Assembly: GCF_004342885.1 (NCBI RefSeq)
Contig: NZ_SMAB01000003.1
Location: forward strand, 1 to 64,000
From: Tepidibacillus fermentans
GTDB lineage: Bacteria > Bacillota > Bacilli > Tepidibacillales > Tepidibacillaceae
DNA: 64,000 bases
Direction: 5' to 3'
In this document: positions 47,082 to 55,573 of the stretch, in pieces
How the letters are laid out: every line of letters starts with the position of its first letter
How positions within the stretch are numbered: position 1 is the first letter of the stretch
The notes under the pieces: generated by a model
Told to the model about the DNA's origin: nothing
The model's database searches: none
The model's input: only the letters and a program-made list of their open reading frames with translations
Made by a program: the position numbers and the translations under genes

Positions 47082-48035
47082 TTACGCGTGTTTCTCGTAT
47101 GCTAGGATAATTTTCTGAACAAGATGATGCCTTACAACATCATGTTCTGATAAATAAATAAACCCAATTTCCTCTATTTCTTTTAATATTTTTTCTGCTT
47201 CAATCAGTCCTGATTTACTTTTGCTTGGTAAGTCAATTTGGGTAATATCCCCCGTAATGACCATTTTCGAGCCAAAACCAAGACGAGTTAAAAACATTTT
47301 AATCTGTTCTGGGGTCGTATTTTGGGCTTCATCTAAAATGATAAATGAATCGTCCAAGGTTCTTCCCCGCATATAAGCAAGAGGCGCAATTTCAATCATT
47401 CCACGCTCTAAAAGCTTGTTCACTTGTTCTACGCCTAATAAGTCATATAGAGCGTCATAGATCGGTCGAAGATAAGGATCTACTTTTTCTTGCAAATCCC
47501 CTGGTAAAAACCCGAGGTTTTCCCCGGCTTCAACGGCTGGACGAGTCAACACAATTCGTTTCACAGTTCCTTGTTTTAATGCAGATACAGCCATAACAAC
47601 GGCTAGATAAGTTTTACCCGTACCAGCAGGACCAATCCCAAAAACAATATCTTTTTTTAGTATGGTTGAGATGTAATGACGTTGGCCTAAAGATTTCACA
47701 CGAATTTCTTTTCCTTTATAAGTAGTGAAGATTTTTTGGTCGTATAGATCCAGTAACTGCTGAGTCAAACCCTCTTTAGCCAAATCTAACGCATAATAAA
47801 TATCTCGTTCAGAAAGATGATAACCTTTACTTACTAATTGAATCAAGACTTGAAAAAGATCGGTTAATCTTTCAACTTCAAGTTGTTCACCTTGTAAGAT
47901 TAAATTCTCATTGCGAGTAAAAATCTGAACATTTGTCTGTTTCTCAATGATATTTAAAAATTGATCATTAGGACCAAAAAGTTGTAAACGTTCTTCTGAT
48001 GTTCCTAATTTGATTTCACTTGAATAGACATGCAA
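47082..48035 (-). CDS. phoH: PhoH family ATPase
   Basis: 317 residues, apparently from TTG at 48035. KH-like N terminus (RLQLFGPNDQFLNIIEKQTNVQIFTRNENLILQG), Walker A GIGPAGTGKTYLAV, Walker B SFIILDEAQNTTPEQIKMFLTR. This is a probable RNA-linked ATPase; function in Bacillus is not settled. Its stop overlaps the possible pgpH start. Confidence 0.92.
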   Translation of the reverse strand: MHVYSSEIKLGTSEERLQLFGPNDQFLNIIEKQTNVQIFTRNENLILQGEQLEVERLTDLFQVLIQLVSKGYHLSERDIYYALDLAKEGLTQQLLDLYDQKIFTTYKGKEIRVKSLGQRHYISTILKKDIVFGIGPAGTGKTYLAVVMAVSALKQGTVKRIVLTRPAVEAGENLGFLPGDLQEKVDPYLRPIYDALYDLLGVEQVNKLLERGMIEIAPLAYMRGRTLDDSFIILDEAQNTTPEQIKMFLTRLGFGSKMVITGDITQIDLPSKSKSGLIEAEKILKEIEEIGFIYLSEHDVVRHHLVQKIILAYEKHA

Positions 48036-48041
48036 ATGGCC

Positions 48042-49229
48042 TCATTCTCCTTGAACAATTGGTATTGTAGTTGTAATATCTTCGTCTACTTCAAAAAGTA
48101 TTTGTAAGATAACTTTACCATGGTCTGTCGTTTGGTGCAAAACTTTTTCACTCTTGATTTCACTACCAGCTGCAATTTTACGAAATAAATCCTTTTTTGC
48201 TTGTTCAATCCCTAATTTTACGGCGTCATTTTCGGAAATGTTCCTATCTTTTTCATTATATTCTAAAACCCTTTCCCTTACCAAGGTAACAGGGAGTTTA
48301 TAGTTTTTAAACTGAACCATCTTTTGTTCATAAATCGATTGATAAGTTGGATAAGGAATCTCTTTTTGTCCTTTTATTTTTATCATCCGTTTTCCCAAAG
48401 TCAAATATTCTCTTTCAATATATTGTCCTGTATATTCTCGCCATTGTTGTTTTAAGGGAATGGTCACGTACGAGTGATACCAAACGATTCCCCTTACTTC
48501 ACCATTCGCTGCAACTGGTTGTTGATTTTCATCTTTCCCCAGTAATCCTGAAATTAAAATATCTCCTTTTTTCACACGATCATTTACTTCAACGAGGGGA
48601 ACTCCTTTTTTTGCGAGGATTTTTGTAATAACTGCGTTCTTACTAGAAACAATATGTTGTGGACCAATTGGAGTTGTTTTTGGTGGTATTACCTTCTCAG
48701 CAATCGTAATCTGAAGTTGTGTTCCTTTTACTTTCACCCCGACCCATGAAGCTTGTTCTAATTTCGCTTCTAATTGTTCCTGAAGAAGTTCATATTTTGG
48801 TAATTGATATTTAAACATTCCTCGATGGATTCCCAGTTCGTAAAGGGCTTGATATACCTCTTCTTCTTTCATCATTTTATTTCCTTCAATATGGATCGAC
48901 CAGATCATCGAAGAAAGTAAATATAATAATAAGAAAAAGAAGATGAGTCCTGTTGCAACTCCTTTTCTTTTTCCTAATTTAGCAAGAATAAAAGGTAGTC
49001 CAATTTTTTGCTGCACATGTACCTTTGTATATGTTTTCTTTAAAATAGGTCTTAATTTAAAAAAATCAGCTAAAGAAATGGAAAAGGAGGCGTAACCGTT
49101 CTCAAGTAAACGAAAATCCCAAAACTCTAGTTTTTCCTTTACAGCTACATTAATAAATCGTTCTATATATTTCCCGCGAATTGTACATGTAACGTACCCT
49201 TTTATCCATTTTACTCCCCGAACATTCAA
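48042..49229 (-). CDS. yqfD: Sporulation protein YqfD
   Basis: 395 residues with one membrane segment (about 92–112, GLIFFFLLLYLLSSMIW) followed by an extracytosolic region of FtsQ/POTRA-like character (IHIEGNKMMKEEEVYQALYELGIHRGMFKYQ). This is the YqfD/stage IV sporulation family, expressed in the mother cell in B. subtilis. It follows yqfC by 12 bases. Confidence 0.9.
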   Translation of the reverse strand: MNVRGVKWIKGYVTCTIRGKYIERFINVAVKEKLEFWDFRLLENGYASFSISLADFFKLRPILKKTYTKVHVQQKIGLPFILAKLGKRKGVATGLIFFFLLLYLLSSMIWSIHIEGNKMMKEEEVYQALYELGIHRGMFKYQLPKYELLQEQLEAKLEQASWVGVKVKGTQLQITIAEKVIPPKTTPIGPQHIVSSKNAVITKILAKKGVPLVEVNDRVKKGDILISGLLGKDENQQPVAANGEVRGIVWYHSYVTIPLKQQWREYTGQYIEREYLTLGKRMIKIKGQKEIPYPTYQSIYEQKMVQFKNYKLPVTLVRERVLEYNEKDRNISENDAVKLGIEQAKKDLFRKIAAGSEIKSEKVLHQTTDHGKVILQILFEVDEDITTTIPIVQGE

Positions 49230-49241
49230 AAATAATTCCTC

Positions 49242-49520
49242 CTAATCTATATATTCAATTGATCGGATTAGCCCTTCCACAAAGACATCCTCTGGCAAAA
49301 TGGCACGTATGACTAATTGATTCCCGTAAATTTTGAGTTCTCCTTTACTCAATCGTAAATGTAAGTATTGATCTGTGAATTGAACCACTCCCCGATGATT
49401 CTCAATATACATTTGATAGGAAGCAATCATCGTAATCCTTGGTAAATCAAAGATTACATCCTTTGGCAATTCAAGTTGTTTTACGGTTAGTTGTCTCAAT
49501 CTTCTATGAAGCTTTTTCAC
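49242..49520 (-). CDS. yqfC: Sporulation protein YqfC (YabP family)
   Basis: 92 residues. LPKDVIFDLPRITMIASYQMYIENHRGVVQFTDQYLHLRLSKGELKIYGNQLVIRAI is the YabP/YqfC pattern of short beta-strands. Thought to be needed for spore formation with YqfD. First gene of the yqfCD–phoH–era run. Confidence 0.9.
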   Translation of the reverse strand: MKKLHRRLRQLTVKQLELPKDVIFDLPRITMIASYQMYIENHRGVVQFTDQYLHLRLSKGELKIYGNQLVIRAILPEDVFVEGLIRSIEYID

Positions 49521-49587
49521 GTGCCAAGCCTCCTCTCTTTCTCTTAAACCATTATGCGTTTTATGAGGAATTTATGATTAAAAAAAG

Positions 49588-49663
49588 TGGTTGGTATATT
49601 CCATAAGCAGCGACTTTTGGGAGTGTATACACGGACAAAGGAGCGCGTTGGAATATACCAACC
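49588..49663 (+). repeat. Dispersed hairpin element, copy B (best formed)
   Basis: Perfect outer stem GGTTGGTATATTCCA/TGGAATATACCAACC. Boxes CATAAGCAGCGACTTTTGGGAG on the left and GGAGCGCG on the right, with an inner palindrome GTGTATACAC. 75 bases between yqfC and yqeY; also closest to copy D at 28.2 kb. Confidence 0.75.
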
Positions 49664-49695
49664 TATATACAAGCATTTCATGTTTTGTAAGGCAT

Positions 49696-49726
49696 TAAAA
49701 AACGCCTAGGTTCAAAAACCTAGACG
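49696..49726 (-). terminator. rpsU–yqeY terminator
   Basis: CGTCTAGGTT/AACCTAGGCG stem, 4-base loop, then TTTTTT on the minus strand. Confidence 0.85.
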
Positions 49727-49734
49727 TATCTTCG

Positions 49735-50181
49735 TTAAGATAATTGTTGTTGTACAAGTTGATTTACAAGTTTTCCATCTGCACGCCCTTTAACTTTTGG
49801 CATTAAAACTCCCATAACTTTTCCCATATCAGCCTTTGTCTTTGCTCCAACTTGATCAATAACTTCCTGTACGATTGCTTTTAACTCATCCTCGGATAAC
49901 TGTTTGGGGAGATATTCCTGTAGGATTTTAAGCTCAGCTTTCACATTTTCAACCAGATCTTCACGACCTGCTTTCTCAAACTCTTGGAGGGAATCGCGTC
50001 TTTGTTTCACTTCACGAGTCAGAACGTCAATGATTTGCTCATCAGAAAGTGCCGTCGTTTTCTGTTCGATTTCTGCATACTTAATAGCAGAACGAATCAT
50101 ACGGATGACAGAGAGTCTTAACTTGTCTTTGTTCTTCATCGCTTGTTTCATATCTTCATTAATACGTTCCATCAACGACAT
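49735..50181 (-). CDS. yqeY: GatB/YqeY domain protein
   Basis: 148 residues, the typical YqeY length: an N-terminal helical bundle (MERINEDMKQAMKNKDKLRLSVIRMIRSAIKYAEIE) and the C-terminal domain shared with GatB (KTKADMGKVMGVLMPKVKGRADGKLVNQLVQQ). Possibly linked to tRNA-dependent amidation; role unproven. Follows rpsU by 16 bases. Confidence 0.93.
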   Translation of the reverse strand: MSLMERINEDMKQAMKNKDKLRLSVIRMIRSAIKYAEIEQKTTALSDEQIIDVLTREVKQRRDSLQEFEKAGREDLVENVKAELKILQEYLPKQLSEDELKAIVQEVIDQVGAKTKADMGKVMGVLMPKVKGRADGKLVNQLVQQQLS

Positions 50182-50197
50182 AGTCAGTTCCCCCTCC

Positions 50198-50371
50198 TTA
50201 ATACTTCCGTTTGCGCGCAGCCTCAGATTTCTTCTTCCGCTTTACGCTTGGTTTTTCATAGTGTCTGCGCTTTTTGACCTCAGCGAGTACGCCATCCTTT
50301 GAGATTGTACGCTTAAAACGACGAAGAGCACTATCGATTGATTCGTTTTTTCTTACGCGAATTTCTGACAT
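50198..50371 (-). CDS. rpsU: 30S ribosomal protein S21
   Basis: 57 residues from ATG at 50371 (GGGAGGG site; the longer frame from 50398 is not needed). [20 protein letters not shown] and the basic tail [12 protein letters not shown] are diagnostic. Small-subunit protein near the mRNA exit. Confidence 0.97.
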   Translation of the reverse strand: MSEIRVRKNESIDSALRRFKRTISKDGVLAEVKKRRHYEKPSVKRKKKSEAARKRKY

Positions 50372-50514
50372 TCTTTTCCCTCCCTCCACGATTACCATGC
50401 AGAATACCTTGTTTCACTTTGGGGAACCTAGACAATCTTACTGTCTGATTATCACCAAAAACAAAGTATAACAAAATAAATTATATTATACTAATTTTAA
50501 CAGTGTCAACTTCC

Positions 50515-50850
50515 TCAGATCGGTAATTTTTCTCCTCCTAGTACATGGTAATGGAGATGGTATACTTCTTGACCGCCATGTTCTTTGCAGTTATTAATCA
50601 CACGAAAACCTGTTTCATCGATTTCTAATTTTTTTGCGACAGTTTGAATCACTTGATGAAGCTTTCCGATCAGAGTTAAATCTTCTTCCTGAATGTCCAT
50701 AAACGTAGGTATGTGTTTTTTAGGGATGACTAACACATGAATCTTAGCCTTTGGACGAATATCATGAAAGGCAAGAAAATGCTCATCTTCGTATACTTTG
50801 TTTGCTGGAATCTCCCCATCAACAATTTTACAAAAGATACAATCGCTCAT
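50515..50850 (-). CDS. HIT-family hydrolase (HinT-like)
   Basis: 111 residues with CIFCKIVDGEIPANKVYED and the histidine triad HLHYHVLGG. The HINT branch hydrolyses phosphoramidates of adenosine. Found upstream of rpsU in many Firmicutes. Confidence 0.92.
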   Translation of the reverse strand: MSDCIFCKIVDGEIPANKVYEDEHFLAFHDIRPKAKIHVLVIPKKHIPTFMDIQEEDLTLIGKLHQVIQTVAKKLEIDETGFRVINNCKEHGGQEVYHLHYHVLGGEKLPI

Positions 50851-50932
50851 CTTTATCCCCCTTAATCTTCAGATTAGATATACAATAATTAACATTTTAT
50901 CATAAAACAAGACAAAACAAAAAAACATAAAT

Positions 50933-50961
50933 AAAAGAACGTCATTTATTAAGAGACGTTC
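50933..50961 (-). terminator. Terminator overlapping the HD-GYP gene end
   Basis: GAACGTC/GACGTTC stem then TTTTATTT on the minus strand. Confidence 0.65.
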
Positions 50962-52223
50962 ATCATGATGGTTTTATCAAATTTCTCATAATTAGCTCCA
51001 TACTCTTCTTTTAGTGCCTCAACAAACACTTGGACAATTTCTGGGTCAAATTGCGTTCCTGAGTAACGAATTAATTCATCAACAGCATCTTTCATCGGCA
51101 TCCCCACTCGGTAGGAACGATCTGCTGTCATTGCATCAAAAGCATCGGTCACCGCCATAATTCTGGCATGAAGGGGTATCTTTTCTCCTTTTAATCCTAA
51201 AGGATAGCCTGTCCCATCATATTTTTCATGGTGATGACGAATTACAGGTAAGAATTTCTTAAAAAAGTGCATGTCTTTCACTAATTGATACCCTTTTTCT
51301 GGATGACTTTTGATAATCTCATATTCCATTTGGGTCAATTTATTAGGTTTATTCAGTATTTCATAGGGAATTTCAATTTTACCAATGTCATGCCACGACG
51401 CAGCCTGAGATAGTTGCCGTATTTCCGCTTGCGGTAAACCCATTTTATTAGCCAATAATACGGTCCAAAACTTTACCCGTTCTGAATGGCTATGAGTGAT
51501 CGGATCCATTTGCTTTAGAATATGTAGAACAAAATTGGTATACGTTGAAAGTTCATTGTCGAATATTTCTCGATACTGTAAGGCTGGCTTAATAAAATAG
51601 ATTAAAAAGGTAAAGATCGCCACACCTACAATATTGAAATAGTAAAATAAAACGACATTGATTAAACCTAGAAAAACAGTGATTAAAGCGGATTTTGTTG
51701 AAGATATAAAAGCAATCAGAACATTTATATCAAACTTTCCTTTTTCTAATGCAACAGCAATAAACACAAATATATTAGTCATGATTGTAGTCATTAGGCT
51801 AATTAAAATAATAAGTATAAAAAACGACGCTGAGAAGATAGATATACTGTTATCAAAAATTGGGAAGAAATGATGAAATAATAATGATGAAATAAGGATT
51901 ATTAGACCATACATTGACGAGTTAAATAAGATTTTATACCATACGAGTTTGCGAAATATTAACATAGTTGAAATTGAGATAAATACCATGGCATAAAATG
52001 GTTCCAAAAAGACTAAAGAGGGTGCTACAAAGGGTAAAACAGTTATATATATAGCATTACTTTGTAAATCTCTTATTATATCTAGATTAAATAAGAATAT
52101 TAAAATAATAAAACCGATTGTTTCAATTACCTGTTTAAAATCATACCCATTCCAAAAATAATATAATGAAATAAAAAAAAGTAAGTAAATAGTTCCTACG
52201 TATATTTTTAGACTGTATCTCAT
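50949..52223 (-). CDS. Membrane HD-GYP domain protein
   Basis: 424 residues. The first 215 form about eight membrane segments resembling a MASE-type sensory domain. The C-terminal HD-GYP domain has HSHSERV, ASWHDIGKIEIP, HHEKYDGTGYPLGL and RIMAVTDAFDAMTADRSYR, all metal and GYP motifs present. Such domains hydrolyse c-di-GMP or 3',3'-cGAMP. AGAGGTG site. It follows a 26-residue peptide gene by 48 bases, an arrangement suggesting peptide sensing (inference). Confidence 0.88.
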   Translation of the reverse strand: MRYSLKIYVGTIYLLFFISLYYFWNGYDFKQVIETIGFIILIFLFNLDIIRDLQSNAIYITVLPFVAPSLVFLEPFYAMVFISISTMLIFRKLVWYKILFNSSMYGLIILISSLLFHHFFPIFDNSISIFSASFFILIILISLMTTIMTNIFVFIAVALEKGKFDINVLIAFISSTKSALITVFLGLINVVLFYYFNIVGVAIFTFLIYFIKPALQYREIFDNELSTYTNFVLHILKQMDPITHSHSERVKFWTVLLANKMGLPQAEIRQLSQAASWHDIGKIEIPYEILNKPNKLTQMEYEIIKSHPEKGYQLVKDMHFFKKFLPVIRHHHEKYDGTGYPLGLKGEKIPLHARIMAVTDAFDAMTADRSYRVGMPMKDAVDELIRYSGTQFDPEIVQVFVEALKEEYGANYEKFDKTIMMNVS

Positions 52224-52231
52224 AGAACACC

Positions 52232-52434
52232 TCTATTTTAAATACATAGCATAACGAGTTACTTTATTAAATTAACCCCAGGCTAAAATATCCCCATAAG
52301 AAACGTTAGCGTTCTTATTGGATTTCATGATCTTCTTGATCATTTTTAACATATCGATGACCTCCCTTAAAATAGATTTTTCCATTTCAAGTTCGGCTCA
52401 TCTCGTTGTTCTGCTCTGCTCTCGTTATGCTATG
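52232..52434. repeat. Nested inverted repeats bracketing the peptide gene
   Basis: CATAGCATAACGAG (52245–52258) and its exact complement (52421–52434) flank the peptide gene. A second pair, TCTATTTTAA (52232–52241) and TTAAAATAGA (52366–52375), is nested in the same arms next to the ribosome sites of the HD-GYP gene and of the peptide. Confidence 0.7.
52272..52352 (-). CDS. 26-residue cationic peptide ending in Trp-Gly
   Basis: An open frame too short for routine calling but with a very strong ribosome site (AAGGGAGGT, 7 bases before ATG). The peptide has a Lys/Met/Ile-rich amphipathic first half (MLKMIKKIMKSNK) and a tail SYGDILAWG. A single Trp next to the C-terminal Gly recalls ComX pheromone precursors, but no ComQ-like prenyl transferase is near. 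It lies between an unknown protein gene and the membrane HD-GYP gene and is bracketed by inverted repeats. Function unknown; a signal peptide or leader peptide are both possible. Confidence 0.65.
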   Translation of the reverse strand: MLKMIKKIMKSNKNANVSYGDILAWG

Positions 52435-52447
52435 CAAACTGGATACC

Positions 52448-53086
52448 TTACATCAATTGATCCATCCTGCGGTTTAACGCATCTAATGTCGCTTTAGCAA
52501 TGGATGATAGTAAATCTTTGGTTTTAATCACTGATCCTACAAACATACTCCCCGCACTAGAGGGACGATGAATCACTGTTAACGTTACTACAATGACATC
52601 TACTTGTCCCATCTGAACCTCTTTAACCTGATCGATACGAATACTATACTGGTTCAAAATTCGCATGATAGCTGCTGCAGCAGCGTTTGCAATCATGTAT
52701 TCTAAATCCATTTCGAATGGATGGGCTTCAATACTCTCAATAATCAATTGACCATTGTATTCTAATTGGACGAATCCTTCAACTACTTCATTTGCTTTCT
52801 GCACTTGATAGGCGGTGATAAAACGAATTCTTCGTTCCTCTATATTCGATTTATCCTCGAGGTTTTGTTCCACAATACTAATCTTATTATGATTCACACG
52901 GTAACCTGCCACATTACGAAAGATTTCTTCTACATCTCGTTTAATTTCTTTTGGATGACGGTTCCCGTCGCTAAAAATCCCAATCGCAATAACTTCCCCT
53001 TGTTCGTCAAAATCAACATGAGCGTTATGTACATTTTTTAATGAACGAAATTGTTTTTCTAATTCTAATGATAGGGTTTTGCTCAT
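52448..53086 (-). CDS. Uncharacterised two-domain protein, LeuA-regulatory-domain-like C terminus
   Basis: 212 residues, soluble. The N-terminal part (about 1–70: VHNAHVDFDEQGEVIAIGIFSDGNRHPKEIKRDVEEIFRNVAGYRVNHNKISIVEQ) has a conserved-looking sheet/helix pattern with a polar HPKEIKRDVEE helix. The C-terminal part (about 120–212: AAAAAIMRILNQY … VDVIVVTLTVIH … KTKDLLSSIAKATLDALNRRM) resembles the dimerisation/allosteric domain of 2-isopropylmalate synthase. The catalytic barrel is absent. I know no function. It is first in the apparent transcript with the peptide and HD-GYP genes. Confidence 0.65.
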   Translation of the reverse strand: MSKTLSLELEKQFRSLKNVHNAHVDFDEQGEVIAIGIFSDGNRHPKEIKRDVEEIFRNVAGYRVNHNKISIVEQNLEDKSNIEERRIRFITAYQVQKANEVVEGFVQLEYNGQLIIESIEAHPFEMDLEYMIANAAAAAIMRILNQYSIRIDQVKEVQMGQVDVIVVTLTVIHRPSSAGSMFVGSVIKTKDLLSSIAKATLDALNRRMDQLM

Positions 53087-53259
53087 TTCTCCATCCCCTT
53101 ATCCTATCTCTCTAATAAAAAAAAAAGATTCTTTTATTAATAAGTTGTCATATTTTAGTTAAAATTGTCAACTGATTTTTTCAATATTAAAGGAATTAGG
53201 AGATTCATTATGGAATATAAACTTATCAAGTATTTATCATTTTCAAAGAGAGGGAAAGT

Positions 53260-54495
53260 ATGCAAACCGAACAACAAATGAAACTAGAATATTCATCTAA
53301 AAGAAAATTAATCAATCCTCCTTTTCGTTTATTATGGATAGGCCGATTCATTTCCCAATTAGGGGATAAACTTTATTTATTAGCTTTACCTTGGCTCGTA
53401 CTTGAAATCAGTCATTCAGCCTTATATACGGCGATTACTTTATCATTGGAAATTTTACCAGAAATACTCTTTGGCCCTTTCATTGGGGTATACGTCGACC
53501 AGAAATCGAGAAAGAAGCTGATGATTCTTGCGGATTGGTTCAGAGGGATTCTGATCCTTGCCATTACAGTCTTAGCTTATCATGAGAAAATTGAAATCTT
53601 TCATATCTATGTGGTTACATTTTTACTTTCAGGATTGACACTACTATTTGACTCTTCTTCTCAAGGTTATTTGTCTCAGATCGTTCCTAAAGATCTTTTA
53701 GTTGAAGCCAATGCAAATCTAACATTTGTTGCTACCTTAATGAGATTAGTAGGTCCCTTTTTGTCAGGAGTCTTTATTGGTTGGATCGGAGCAAAAGGAA
53801 CCATTGGTTTAAATGGTTTATCTTTTATCATATCTGGAATTATTCTTAGCTTCTTACCGAATGATTCGGGCTATGCTAGTGAAAAGATGAATGTTGATAA
53901 GATTATAGACGATATGAAAGAGGGATTTCATTATCTTTTTCACCATCAGATTCTGTTCCCTATTGCTTTATTTAGTACCTTTATGAATATCGGTATCTAT
54001 ATGGTCTCGACACTGTTTATTTTTCAGAGTAAAGAAGTATTGGGATATGGTCCAGAACAAACCTCAACGATTTTCTGGGTAAGTGGGATCGTAGCAACAT
54101 TAACGACATTAAATCTTAAACATTTAAAAAACGTCCTGACGAAAGGAAAGATGATTCGATTGGGGAGTATAGGGGTTTTCCTTGCCATTTTGCTTTTAGT
54201 GTTGAATCAATCATTAGTTACCTTTACGCTCTCCTATTCTTTGTTACTGATGATTGGTATTATCGTAAATGTCAATATGATGGCTTATCGTCAGGAAATT
54301 ATTCCACCCCATTTATTTGGAAGGGTGATGACATCAAGCCGTGTTTTGGTGAATCTATTTTCTCCGGTTGCAATGATAGTCGCTGGTTGGATCGCTACCA
54401 CATTTTCAGCACAATGGGTTTTTCATATTGCTGCTTTCATCATTTTTATCAATATTTTATATTCCTGGTTTGGCCGCCTTCGTATGATTAAATAA
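53260..54495 (+). CDS. MFS transporter (EntS/MFS_3-like)
   Basis: 411 residues with 12 hydrophobic segments. FRLLWIGRFISQLGDKLYLLALPWLVLE and GPFIGVYVDQKSRKKLMILADWFRG (motif A region) are typical of the EntS/macrolide-efflux branch. Substrate unknown. GAGAGGG ribosome site. A GTTGTCA-rich intergenic promoter region precedes it. A long hairpin follows before the next gene. Confidence 0.82.
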   Translation: MQTEQQMKLEYSSKRKLINPPFRLLWIGRFISQLGDKLYLLALPWLVLEISHSALYTAITLSLEILPEILFGPFIGVYVDQKSRKKLMILADWFRGILILAITVLAYHEKIEIFHIYVVTFLLSGLTLLFDSSSQGYLSQIVPKDLLVEANANLTFVATLMRLVGPFLSGVFIGWIGAKGTIGLNGLSFIISGIILSFLPNDSGYASEKMNVDKIIDDMKEGFHYLFHHQILFPIALFSTFMNIGIYMVSTLFIFQSKEVLGYGPEQTSTIFWVSGIVATLTTLNLKHLKNVLTKGKMIRLGSIGVFLAILLLVLNQSLVTFTLSYSLLLMIGIIVNVNMMAYRQEIIPPHLFGRVMTSSRVLVNLFSPVAMIVAGWIATTFSAQWVFHIAAFIIFINILYSWFGRLRMIK

Positions 54496-54503
54496 TAACG
54501 TCT

Positions 54504-54571
54504 CGCCCTGTTCTAATTGTCCAAATGATTCATAAAAATAGAATGATTGGACAATGAATAGGGGCGAAATA
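54504..54571 (+). repeat. Long hairpin between the MFS and Na/Pi genes
   Basis: Left arm TCGCCC..TTCTAATTGTCCAA..GATTC and right arm GAAT.ATTGGACAAT..AATAGGGGCGA pair with a few bulges over 27 bases. The right arm includes the AGGGGCG ribosome site of the next gene. Confidence 0.6.
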
Positions 54572-54574
54572 CTA

Positions 54575-55501
54575 ATGATGAGAGAAATCATGATTCCTTT
54601 GGCCACCGGTCTTGCATTTTTCATGTTCGGAATGAAGATCATGAGAATCGGTTTGGATAAATTATCTGGTGAACATTTACAACAGTTTATCTATCAATTT
54701 ACGAAAACGCCTTATCATGGTTTTTTTACTGGTACAATCGCTACTCTCTTATTACAAAGCAGTAGTGCTGTTACCGTACTTACCATTGGCCTTATCAATG
54801 CGGGAATGATGGACTTTTTCCAAACGATTGGAATCATTTTAGGAACGAATCTGGGCACTGTAGCAACTGTAGAGTTACTTGCATTGGAAATCAGTCGAAT
54901 TTCAGTTCCCCTTCTATTAATTGGGGCAATCTTCTTTTTATTCCCTTATCCAAAAATTCGAGCGATTGGTCTATTTCTTGGAGGATTTGCTATCATCTTC
55001 CTAGGAATGGATGCATTGCAAATGATTTCCGAACCCATAAAGCATACAGGTTGGCTACAAACACTTCTTTCTTACCCGGAACATCAGGATTTGATTGGAT
55101 TGCTGATTGGAATCATGATGACATCGATTGTCCAATCGAGCAGTGCAACGATCGCAATGACGATGGGAATGTTTTATGGTTCTGCGATTCCCTTAAATTT
55201 TGGCTTAGCCATCGTATTAGGAGCTAATATTGGAACCTGTATTACTGCAATTTTGGCAAGTATAGGTGGAAATAAAGAAGGAAAACAAGTAGCAACTGCA
55301 CATTTACTGCTTAACGTTCTTGGTGTTGCAATCTTTTATCCTCTCATCCCAGAATTTGTGTTTGTAGTTACTCACTTAACTACTTATCCACCAGCGCAAA
55401 TTGCCCATTTCCAGCTGATTTTCAATCTCCTTAGCTCTTTAGTTGTTCTTCCTTTTGCTAAACCTTTTGCTAGGCTCACACTCTTTTTAGCTCCGAAATA
55501 A
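54575..55501 (+). CDS. Na+/phosphate symporter-like protein (NptA domain only, YqeW-like)
   Basis: About 308 residues from ATG at 54575 (or 54578). Two inverted repeats carry the QSSSA transport motifs: LLLQSSSAVTVLTIGLINAG and SIVQSSSATIAMTMGM, with LGTNLGT and LGANIGT. There is no C-terminal PhoU domain. It presumably takes up phosphate with sodium. B. subtilis yqeW lies in the same position relative to mtaB. Confidence 0.88.
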   Translation: MMREIMIPLATGLAFFMFGMKIMRIGLDKLSGEHLQQFIYQFTKTPYHGFFTGTIATLLLQSSSAVTVLTIGLINAGMMDFFQTIGIILGTNLGTVATVELLALEISRISVPLLLIGAIFFLFPYPKIRAIGLFLGGFAIIFLGMDALQMISEPIKHTGWLQTLLSYPEHQDLIGLLIGIMMTSIVQSSSATIAMTMGMFYGSAIPLNFGLAIVLGANIGTCITAILASIGGNKEGKQVATAHLLLNVLGVAIFYPLIPEFVFVVTHLTTYPPAQIAHFQLIFNLLSSLVVLPFAKPFARLTLFLAPK

Positions 55502-55524
55502 GAAAGAGTGGGGTATCCATCAAA

Positions 55525-55557
55525 AAAAGCCGAGTGTTCGATCCTCGGCTTTTTCTA
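55525..55557. terminator. Bidirectional terminator between the Na/Pi gene and deoC
   Basis: AAAAGCCGAG/CTCGGCTTTT stem with a 9-base loop, U-tails on both strands. Confidence 0.85.
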
Positions 55558-55573
55558 TAAAATCGCTAAAATC

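Noticed and set aside
50949..53086. A ComQXPA quorum-sensing locus
   Set aside because: The peptide tail resembles ComX, but there is no isoprenyl transferase (ComQ), histidine kinase or response regulator.
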